Source of the DNA: Vallitalea sp.
GTDB lineage: Bacteria; Bacillota; Clostridia; Lachnospirales; Vallitaleaceae
Reading direction: 5' to 3'
Length of the DNA stretch: 64,000 bases
Assembly (NCBI GenBank): GCA_025210515.1
Contig: JAOARM010000041.1
Coordinates: forward strand, 1 to 64,000
The first letter of the stretch is position 1. Each line of letters opens with the position of its first letter. The notes under the pieces are model-generated. The model was not told the origin of the DNA. It did not search any database and saw only the letters and a list, made by a program, of their open reading frames with translations. Shown here piece by piece: positions 52,989 through 63,200 of this stretch. The position numbers and the translations under genes are program-made.

Positions 52989-53745
52989 CGTATTCCTTAC
53001 AAATGTCATGAATAACAATGGAGGGATGAATAGTGTATCAAGAAATACAGATTTTTGACATGTTAGCAAAACAAGAAATAACTAAAGAAGAAGCAGAAAA
53101 GTTATTAAGTCAAGTGAAAAAAAATGCAATTCATGTTAATGAAACTGCAACAATAGAGAAAGCAAGTACAACACAAGATAATGAAATAACAGATACAGTA
53201 ATAAATCAACTAAGGAGTATTATTAGTGACATTACCCATGTGGAAATAGAAGAATTAAAAGATGATGTGAGTCTTAGAAGTATTGGTATAGATTCTATTA
53301 ATGGTGTAGAGATTGTTAGAGATATTAATACTACATTCAATATTCAAGCAGATGCATCTATTATATATGACTATGAGAACTTATATTCCCTTGCAGAATA
53401 TATAAGAGAACAATCACAGGTTGATTTAGTACCTAAACATCTAAAAGTAGAAGAGAAAACTATTTCTTCTATGGAATTAATTAAATCAACAGATTCTATT
53501 AAATCAACTGAATCTATTGATTCAACAGATGATATAACAGAATCTCTAATTACAATTGTAGAAGATATTTTACATTTATCAAGAGAAGATATTGAAAAAG
53601 AATCTTATCTTAGAGACTTAGGGATAGACTCAATTAATGGCGTAGAAATTGTTAGGGAAATAAATGAAGCATATGATATTAATTTAGATACAGTAAATTT
53701 ATATAATCATGAGAGAATATGTGATTTGTCTAATTATATATCCAA
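49875..53745 (+). other. PKS module 7: KS-(Ser-less ACP-like insert)-ECH / ACP-ACP, third beta-branching module
   Basis: KS7 (DTACSSS) is followed by an insert with GMDAIS (Ala1607), then an ECH2-like domain with FSMGGTQ, MQGHASGGGMLFGL, YGFTPGMGATYILKEK and MHNKTF. Its two ACPs (GIDSING twice) are the first domains of PKS 4, so the module works across a protein-protein junction. Confidence 0.82.
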
Positions 53746-56700
53746 GGAAGTACATGGGCAAGAAGTATATAATAGAAGAGATAATAAGATTGAAAAAAGT
53801 AATACCAAAACAGCTAGTATTAAAAAAGCAGAGGAAAATAAATTAGCTGAAGAAAAAACTATTTCCTCCTCATATAAAAAACAATTAGATACTATGAGAA
53901 AACCTAGAAAAATGAATCTTGTAACTCCATCTACTAAACATCATGAGAAAAAAGTAACTCTAAGTAATAGAAAAACTGAAATAAAGATGGAAAAAAATAT
54001 TACACAAAATAATATAAAACAAGATAAAATACAAGAGAATATTAATGAGAATAAATTAGATGGACAAGATATTGCTATTATTGGTATATCTAGTTATTTC
54101 CCGGGAGCAGAAGATGTTCATGCTCTTTGGGAAAATCTTAAAAATAATAAAAGCACAACATCAATTGTCCCTTCAGATAGATGGTCATGGGAAGATTATT
54201 ATGATGAAAACTCTCAAGAAATCAATAAAACATATAGTAAACACGGAGGTTTCCTTACAGATGTAGATATATTTGATTCGCTGTTTTTCAGCATATCTCC
54301 AACAGAAGCAGGTTATATGGATCCTCAACATAGATTGTTTTTACAAGAAGCCTATAAAGCAGTTGAAGATGCAGGATATCATAGAGAAGCTCTTACAGGG
54401 AAAAAATGTGGGGTATATGTAGGTGCAGCTCATGGAGATTATAACAATGTTCTAAAAGATTATGGACTAGATAATAACCTCTATTCATTTAATGGATTAA
54501 ATGTATTTTCACTGTCAGGTTATATATCATATAATCTTAATCTTACAGGACCTAATATGACAATTGATACAGCATGCTCATCTTCATTAGTAGCGGTACA
54601 TCAAGCTTGTCAAAGTATTAGAAGCGGAGAAAGTGATATGGCAATAGCTGGTGGAATTAGATTAATTCTTAAACCAGATTTACATATTAGAACAAGCAAT
54701 CTTGATATGTTATCTAGAAAAGGAGTATCAAGACCTCTTGACAAGGAAGCAGATGGTATTGTTCTTAGTGAAGGTGTATCTGTTATAGTAATGAAGAAAC
54801 TAGATCAAGCTATAGAAGAAAGAGATCATATATATGCTATTATAAAAGGCTCAGGAGTTAATCACAATGGTACGTCTAAGTCTATTGCCGCACTTGATGA
54901 AGTAGCTCAGAAAAACCTTGTATCTAGTGTGTATAGTACATTTGGTATTAATCCAAAAGATATCTCATACCTAGAAGTTAATGCAACAGGTTCAAGAGAA
55001 GGAGATGCAGGAGAAATATCGGCTCTTACAGACGTATTCAAGAAATATACTGATAAAAAACAATACTGTCCAATAGGTACATTAAAATCAAATATTGGTC
55101 ATACTACTATGGCAAGTGGCGTTGGAGGACTTATTAAAATTATTATGTCTCTACAAAATGGGGAAATCCCTGCAATGGCAAATTTTCATGATCCAAACGA
55201 ACTTATTGATTGGGTGAATACTCCATTTTATGTAAATAAAGAGAATATTTCCTGGGAAAAGGTGCAAGATAAAAATAGATTAGCTGCTATTAGTTGTTTC
55301 GGAGCAGGAGGAACTAACTGTCATATAGTAGTAGAGGAAGCAACGGACTATAATAATCATTCTATGTCTACAGCTCCTTATCATTTGGTAGTTATTTCAG
55401 CCAAGAAAAAAGAAAGTCTACAACAGAAAATATTAGATATGAGAAGTTGGTTAATTAATCAAGGGAAAAACTACTCTATTGAAGATATATCATTCACTTC
55501 ATTATTAGGTAGAGAACAATATTCCCATAGATTTATGTGTATTGTAAAAGACTATGAAGATTTATTAGAACAGTTAAGTGTTATAGATATAAATGTATTA
55601 GATACTGTAAAAGGTTACAGTGTAGTTAATAAATCAGTAAAAGGAAATATACATATTAATACTAATATAGTAGAAGAAGGTAATAGATTATTACACACTT
55701 TAGTAGACTCACAGAGTAAAGAAACTTATTATAATATTTTACTAAGAGTTTCGCAGATGTATTTAGAAGGTCAGTCATTACAATGGCAAATAATATATAA
55801 CAAAAGTAGTGCAAAAAGAATACCTATGCCAACTTATCCTTTTGCAAAGAAACATCATTGGATAGAGGCACAGCCAAAAGAAAAAGCACCTGTTCAATTA
55901 TTACATCCACTAATACATAGAAATAATTGCAAACTTAATGATTATAAATATATAACTACTTTTTCAAAATATGACTTTATATTAGAAGATCATCAAATAG
56001 ATAATAAAAAGATTTTACCGGGAATGGTATATCTTGAAATGGCAAGTACAGCAGCTAGATTATTAACAGATAATGATACAGTTATGATTAGAGATTGTCA
56101 TTTTGCTAAACCTTGTGTTGTGACAGATGAAAAAGATGTTATTACAAGCTTCTATGAAGAAGATGATTACTTAGAATATAGTATCTATTCATTAGAAGAT
56201 GGTAAAAAGGTAATTCACTCAAGAGGTACTATTGATTGTAGTATTAATAAAGAAGACTTAACATCAACTCATATATCTGTACAAGATATTATAAATAATT
56301 GTCCTAAAGTCATAGACGGTAATAAATATTATAAAACCTATGAAAAAAGAGGTCTTTATTTAGGAGAATCTTTTAATGCAATTAAGAAAATATATATGAA
56401 CGATAATGAAGTTATAAGTAAAGTACAGCTTCCTAGTATTCAAGAAAATAGCTATGAAGACTATGATTTACATCCATCATTATTAGATAGTGCTGTTGAG
56501 ACTATAATAGGTTCTATTGATGGGTACAAAAATGATAATGGAACATATGTACCTTATGACGTTGAAGCTTTAATTATAATGTCTAAGTTACCTAGAAACT
56601 TCTATGTATACGGAATTAGAATAAATGGTTTAGAAGATTTAATATATGATATCTACTTAGTTAATGATAAAGGTGAAACAATTGTGTTATTACAACATGT

Positions 56701-56848
56701 TACATTCATTAAAGTAGAAAATGAGAAAGAAAAAACTATAGATAAACATAATAGTAATAAAGTTATTGATGTATTATTACAGCTACAAAATAGTGAAATC
56801 GAAGTTGCTGATGCAATACAAGCGATGGAGGGTGTATTAAATGGATGA
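53033..56848 (+). CDS. Trans-AT polyketide synthase 4 (ACPs of module 7; KS0-DH of module 8)
   Basis: The 1,271-residue protein starts at GTG with GGAGGG upstream. Domains: N-terminal docking helices 1-31 (FDMLAKQEITKEEAEKLL); ACP (Ser88) and ACP (Ser200), separated by a linker with a repeated hexapeptide; a low-complexity Lys/Glu/Asn linker 250-340; KS8 344-775 with Cys515 present but Asn650 in place of the first active-site His (NATGS instead of HGTGT); DH 958-1236 with His987 in DHQIDNKKILPG and Asp in LLDSAVE; and a C-terminal docking helix (DVLLQLQNSEIEVADAIQ). The last 8 bases overlap the next gene. KS8 is of the non-elongating KS0 class, common in trans-AT PKSs, so module 8 should transfer the chain for DH processing without adding carbon. 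Confidence 0.93.
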   Translation: MYQEIQIFDMLAKQEITKEEAEKLLSQVKKNAIHVNETATIEKASTTQDNEITDTVINQLRSIISDITHVEIEELKDDVSLRSIGIDSINGVEIVRDINTTFNIQADASIIYDYENLYSLAEYIREQSQVDLVPKHLKVEEKTISSMELIKSTDSIKSTESIDSTDDITESLITIVEDILHLSREDIEKESYLRDLGIDSINGVEIVREINEAYDINLDTVNLYNHERICDLSNYISKEVHGQEVYNRRDNKIEKSNTKTASIKKAEENKLAEEKTISSSYKKQLDTMRKPRKMNLVTPSTKHHEKKVTLSNRKTEIKMEKNITQNNIKQDKIQENINENKLDGQDIAIIGISSYFPGAEDVHALWENLKNNKSTTSIVPSDRWSWEDYYDENSQEINKTYSKHGGFLTDVDIFDSLFFSISPTEAGYMDPQHRLFLQEAYKAVEDAGYHREALTGKKCGVYVGAAHGDYNNVLKDYGLDNNLYSFNGLNVFSLSGYISYNLNLTGPNMTIDTACSSSLVAVHQACQSIRSGESDMAIAGGIRLILKPDLHIRTSNLDMLSRKGVSRPLDKEADGIVLSEGVSVIVMKKLDQAIEERDHIYAIIKGSGVNHNGTSKSIAALDEVAQKNLVSSVYSTFGINPKDISYLEVNATGSREGDAGEISALTDVFKKYTDKKQYCPIGTLKSNIGHTTMASGVGGLIKIIMSLQNGEIPAMANFHDPNELIDWVNTPFYVNKENISWEKVQDKNRLAAISCFGAGGTNCHIVVEEATDYNNHSMSTAPYHLVVISAKKKESLQQKILDMRSWLINQGKNYSIEDISFTSLLGREQYSHRFMCIVKDYEDLLEQLSVIDINVLDTVKGYSVVNKSVKGNIHINTNIVEEGNRLLHTLVDSQSKETYYNILLRVSQMYLEGQSLQWQIIYNKSSAKRIPMPTYPFAKKHHWIEAQPKEKAPVQLLHPLIHRNNCKLNDYKYITTFSKYDFILEDHQIDNKKILPGMVYLEMASTAARLLTDNDTVMIRDCHFAKPCVVTDEKDVITSFYEEDDYLEYSIYSLEDGKKVIHSRGTIDCSINKEDLTSTHISVQDIINNCPKVIDGNKYYKTYEKRGLYLGESFNAIKKIYMNDNEVISKVQLPSIQENSYEDYDLHPSLLDSAVETIIGSIDGYKNDNGTYVPYDVEALIIMSKLPRNFYVYGIRINGLEDLIYDIYLVNDKGETIVLLQHVTFIKVENEKEKTIDKHNSNKVIDVLLQLQNSEIEVADAIQAMEGVLNG
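53480..53533 (+). repeat. Three 18-bp imperfect tandem repeats in the tandem-ACP linker
   Basis: Three consecutive 18-base units encode IKSTDS, IKSTES and IDSTDD (residues 150 to 167 of PKS 4). They form a flexible Ser/Thr/Asp-rich linker between the two ACPs of module 7 and probably arose by slippage. Confidence 0.75.
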
Positions 56849-57230
56849 TAAAAGAGCTTCAATGGACATAATTCTCAATATGGTGAAAGATAAAAAAATC
56901 ACTGCTGATGAAGGATATAAGCTAATTAATACAGTCACATCTGTGAATAGACAAAAGAAACAGGAAGCTTTACCTAATACAGATATGAAAGAAATAGAAG
57001 AAAAGACTACAATTTATCTGAAAGAAACTATATCTAAATGTACTAAAATTCCTGTTCATCAAATAGTCACAACAGATCCATTTGAAAATATAGGAATTGA
57101 TTCTGTTATGATAAAAGCCCTTAATAAAGCACTAGAAACAGATTTTCCAGACCTTTCAAAAACAGTTTTTTTTGAAAATCAAACTCTTCAAGAATTAGTT
57201 AATTACTTTCTATTACACCATAGAAATCAA
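54058..57230 (+). other. PKS module 8: KS0-DH / ACP, non-elongating and split
   Basis: The first His of the KS catalytic triad is replaced (NATGS), while the second His motif SNIGHTTMASG is kept, so acyl transfer may occur without condensation. The DH follows, and the ACP (Ser88 in GIDSVM) is at the start of PKS 5. A KS0-DH unit right after a beta-branching module could shift or isomerise a double bond. Confidence 0.75.
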
Positions 57231-60200
57231 TTGATACATGTTCTTTGTTTAGAGAAAGAGGAAAATACAATAAAATCAATAAGTACAGATATAGTAGTTG
57301 AGAACAAAGAAAAAATTGAAAATAAGAAAGAAAGAATTAATATATCACCGAGAAAAAAGAAGCATATAGATGATATAGCTATAGTAGGGATTAGTGGTCG
57401 TTTCCCAAAAGCTTCAGATAAACAAGAATATTGGAATAACCTAGTAAATGGCATAGATTGTATAGAAGAGATACCAGATAGTAGATTTGATTATAATAAA
57501 TACTATCATAAAGAAAAAGGTCAGAAAGGAAAAATATATAGTAAGTGGGGAGGATTTATAGAGGATGTTGATAGATTTGATCCTCTATTTTTTAACATTT
57601 CTCCAAAAGAAGCTTCTTTTATTGATCCTCAAGAACGTATTTTTTTACAAACTGCATGGGAAGCTGTTGAAGATGCAGGCTATACAAGAGAATCTTTACA
57701 AGAATCTAAAGTGGGAGTTTTTGCTTCTGCTATGTATGGTCATTACGAATTATTTGGAGTAGAAGAAACTATGAAAGGAAATACTTGTGCTACTTCATCA
57801 CTTTTTTCTTCTATACCTAATCGTGTATCATATTTACTTAATTTACATGGACCTAGCGTAGCTATAGAATCAGCTTGTTCATCATCTCTTGAAGCAGTAC
57901 GACTTGCATCTAATAGCATTAAAAATGGCGAATGTGATATGGCTATTGTTGGAGGAGTAAACCTTTCACTTCATCCAAATAAGTATATATTATTATGCCA
58001 AACTAATTATTTATCTACAGATGGTAGATGCCGTACTTTTGGAGATGGTGGAGATGGCTATGTACCATCTGAAGGTTGTGGAGTAATTGTACTTAGAGCA
58101 GTTAGAGAAGCAAGAAAAAACAAAGATCATATATATGCTGTTATTAAAGGAGGAGAAACTAATCATGGCGGTAAAACAAATGGTTTTTCAGTACCTAATC
58201 CAAAAGCTCAAGAACAATTAATAAAAGATACACATCTATCAACACAAATTGACCCGAAAACTATAAGTTATGTTGAAGCTCATGGTACAGGAACTATATT
58301 AGGGGATCCAATAGAAATAACAGGATTAACTAATGCATATAGTAATTTTACACAAGATACAGGTTTTTGTTCTATTGGTTCAGTAAAATCTAATATTGGT
58401 CACTGTGAGGCTGCGGCAGGTATTGCAGGAGTTATTAAGCTTTCATTAATGCTACAACATAAAAAATTAGTTCCATCCCTTCATTCAAATGTATTAAATC
58501 CTAATATAGATTTTGAAAAGACACCTTTTGTAGTACAACAAGTATATGAAGATTGGAAAAAACCTATTATAAATGAAGATGGTAGAAAAGTATTTGTTAA
58601 TAGGAGAGGAAGTATTAGTGCTTTTGGAGCAGGTGGAACTAATGTTCACCTTATTCTTGAAGAATATGATAAAGCTTATATAACAGATTATATGTTTGAT
58701 AAATCAAGAATTCTAGTTTTATCAGCCAAAACAAAAAAAGCACTAAAAGACTACGCTAATAAAATTATAGAATTTGCAGATGAGAATACAATTAACATGG
58801 ATACAAAAGAAATCAGTAAGTTATTTGCAAATATAACATACACATTGCAAGTAGGTAGAGAAACTATGCCCTATCGTATTGCTTTTATAGCACAGAGCAT
58901 AGAAGATATAACTTATAAATTAAGAGATTTCATACAAGGAAATAATGAAAATATATATACAAATCACGTGCGTACAGATATTTTGGAAGAAGTATCATAT
59001 AAAGATAGTTTAGAAGATATAGCAAGAAAATGGACAGAAGGGTATATAGTTGACTGGACTAAACTATATCAAGATGAATCGCCTATTAAAATAAGTCTTC
59101 CAACATATCCATATCAGCTAGAAAGATGTTGGCTTAGTGTTAATTCTGATAATCAATTATTAGAAGAAAAAGTTACTACGAGTAATACTATTTGCCAAGA
59201 TAATAAACAAAATATAAAAGATAGCCAAGAGTGGGGTGACATGGAGAAGTATTTACGAAACCTTCTAGGGGAAGAGTTCGGTATTAGCCCTAGTCGTATT
59301 GACTTAGAAGATACTCTTGATATCTATGGTATTGATTCAGTTATGATCACCAACCTAACTAAAAAGCTAGAGGATAGATTTGGTGAATTATCAAAAACAC
59401 TATTTTTTGAGTATCAGACATTAGAGGAGCTAATAAAGTTTTTTGTTAATGAGTATTCATATGATGAAGAAAAAGAGGTACTTAGTAATACACAAAATAG
59501 CCAAGAAAACAGACAAGATACAAGTAATAGTAAGCATGATATAAGCTATTGTGATATAGCTATAGTAGGTATAGCAGGTACATATCCAGAGGCACAAAAC
59601 CTAGATGAGTTATGGAATAATCTATTAGAAGGTAGAGATAGCATTTCAGAAATTCCTATTGAAAGATGGGATTATAGTAAATACAAAGATTATATTAATA
59701 AACCAGATATTAAATTAAGTAAATGGGGAGGATTTATTGAAGACATTGATAAATTTGACCCATTATTTTTCAATATATCTCCAGCAGAAGCAGAATTAAT
59801 GGATCCTCAAGAAAGGGTGTTTTTACAAACATCATGGGAAACAATTGAAGATGCGGGATATACAAGAAATCTTTTGAAGGATTATAACGTAGGTGTCTAC
59901 GTGGGAGTGACATATGGACATTATCAGATGTTAGGAGTTGAAGAAACTCTACAAGGTAATCCGATAGCGCTTAATTCAGCTTTCTCAGCAGTAGCTAATA
60001 GAGTTTCTTATTGCTTAAACTTAACAGGGCCAAGTCTTGCAGTAGATACTATGTGTTCTTCTTCACTGACCGCTCTTCACTTAGCTTGTGAAAGTATTTA
60101 TTTGAATGAATGTGACATGGCTATTGCAGGAGGTATTAATCTTGCTATTCACCCAAGTAAGTATTTACTATTAGGTCAGACAGGTTTTACTTCTAGCGAT

Positions 60201-63200
60201 GGAAGATGTCGAAGCTTCGGTGCAGGAGGAGATGGATATGTACCTGGTGAAGGCTCTGGTGCTTTATTAATAAAACCACTTAATAGAGCTGTTGAAGATA
60301 GGGATCATATATACGGTATTATTAAAGGAACAGTTATGAATCATGGAGGAAAGACTAATGGATTTACAGTACCAAATCCTAACGCTCAGAGTAGATTAAT
60401 AGAAGAAGGTCTTAGTAAGGCAGGAATTTCACCAAAAACTATTAGCTATATAGAAGCTCATGGTACAGGAACAGCACTAGGAGATCCTATTGAAATAACA
60501 GCTTTAACTAAAGCGTATGACGAAGTAAAAGTCCCTAATGCTTGTGCAATAGGTTCTATTAAATCTAATATTGGACATTTGGAATCAGCTTCTGGTATTG
60601 CAGGAATAACGAAAGTTTTACTTCAAATGAAATATACCACTTTAGTACCTTCAATTCATGCTAACAACCTTAATCCAAACATTAATTTTACTAAAACGCC
60701 TTTCTATGTTCAGAGACAATTAGAACAATGGAAGCCAAAAGAAGTAGAAGATAAATTAGTAAGACGTGCATCAGTAAGCTCGTTTGGTGCTGGTGGCTCT
60801 AATGCCCATGTAATAATTGAAGATTATAATAGACAAGAAGAAAGTTATACCCAAAGGGAAAATGAATCATATGTAATAACTTTATCTGCCAAAAATAAAG
60901 AACGTCTACATGATTATGTAGAAAAATACATAGAATTTTGTAATAGAATTTTAGGCAAGCAAAAGGAAGATTTACCTAAGTTAAGTCATATATTAGCAGA
61001 TATAATAGATGTTGATGAAGATAATATACAGTATGAAGAATTATTGGTTGAATATGGTGTTGATGATGTAACATTTAAAGTGTTTATTGAAAGGGTTAAT
61101 ACATATTTGGCAAAGCCTATAACAGAACATATATCCCTTAGTCAATGTACATTACAAACTATTCAACAATATATAGATAATTATAAACAAAGTAGTCTAG
61201 CTGCTAGTAATTTTAGAGTATTTCTAAGAGATATGGCATATACACTACAGATGTGCAGAGAAAGCTACTGCGAAAAAGTTGCCTTTGTTGTTTCAAGTAT
61301 TGAAGAACTACAGAATAAATGTGTTGATTATATTCAAGGAAATGAAGATATAGAAGGTATTTATATAGGTAATGACAAAAACACACAATCATCTAATAAT
61401 CCTTTATTAAAAGGGAATATATATAATGAGTTAATTATGAAAGCCTTTGATAATAAGGAGTTTGACTCGTTAGCACAATTATGGGTAAGTGGCTCTATAG
61501 TTCCTTGGCATAAGTTATATGAAATAATACCAGGAAGAAGAGTTTCTCTTCCTACATATCCATTTGCTAAAGAATCTTATTGGATAGAAAGAGTTACAAC
61601 TTATGAAGCTAATGATAAGAAGAAAGTTACTAAGAAAGTCATTAAGAAAGGTAACAAAAAAATAGTAAAAGAAACTAATAAAAAGCAGATTGTAGACAAT
61701 ATGTCTCCTGAGCAATTTGTTATTTCTAATATTAAGAAAATAGTTTCTGATTTAATTAAGCTACAAGAAGATAAGATTGATTTAGATGAAAACTTTGGGA
61801 ATTATGGTCTTGATTCATTAAAGCTTACAGCTTTAAGTAATGAAATTAATGAATTATTAGATATTAATATAGAGCCTACAATAACTTTTTCCCATAGTAA
61901 TATAGAATCTCTTGGAAAATATATATTAGAAACTTATGGAGAAAAACTTGGGCAGGTACTTAATAGAAATACTGATAATGTTAATGAAATAGAAACTATA
62001 GAAGATAGCGAATACGATGAAATTAATTATATTGAAGAAGACGCCGTAACTCATAATAGTTCCAAAATAGCCATTATAGGAATGGATGCTAGAATGCCAG
62101 GTGCTAATAACTTAGATGAATTTTGGAAGTTATTAGAAGAACAAAGAAATTCAATAACAGAAATTCCTACACACCGTTTTAATTGGGAAGAATATTATGC
62201 TACAACTGGAAAAGGTAAAACAAATACTAAGTGGGGTGGATTTATACAAGATGAAGATAAATTTGATGCTGGCTTTTTTAGTATTTCTCCTTTTGAAGCT
62301 GAGCGTATGGATCCACAACAAAGACTACTATTACAAACATCATGGAATGCTATTGAAGATGCAGGGTACCATATTGCAGAGTTGGCAAAAAAACCAGTAG
62401 GAGTATTTACTACTATTCAACGAAGTGAATACCCTAATATGTTAGTTGATAATATAAGTGATATAGATGGACAAACTGTTATTGGTAGTATGGAATCTAT
62501 GGTTGCTAATCGTATTTCATATATATTTAATTTTACTGGTCCAAGCGAAGCTATTAATACAGCTTGCTCTAGTAGTTTAGTTGCATTAAACCGAGGAATT
62601 AAATCAATTATTAATAAGGAATGTGATGTTGCACTAGTAGGTGGTGCTTGCCTTGCTCTATCACCAGAATCATTTATAACTCAATCCTCATTAGGTGTAT
62701 TATCTAGTGATGGACAATGTAAGACATTTGATGCAAAAGCAAATGGTTTTGTTAAAGGTGAGGGAGTGGGTTCTATCCTATTAAAAGGATATGAGCAAGC
62801 AGTAAAAGATGGTGATAATATCTATGCCGTTATATGTGGAAGTTCAGTAAATCACGGAGGAAAATCAAATTCTCTAACAGCTCCTAATGCTGTAGCTCAA
62901 AGTAAGCTTATAGTACAAGTGTTGGAAGAATCAGGAGTTGATCCAGCCACCATTTCGTATATAGAGACTCATGGTACTGGTACGAAATTAGGCGACCCAG
63001 TAGAAATTAACGGTTTAACAAATGCATTTTCAAAGTTTATAAGTAGTCATAATAAAAAACATTACTGTGGACTAGGTTCTGTTAAAACTAATATAGGTCA
63101 CTTAGAGCCTATGGCAGGCTTAGCAAGTGTATTTAAAATGGTATTAGCTCTACAACATAGAAAAATGCCGGGAATTGTTAACTTCACCCAGTTAAATCCA

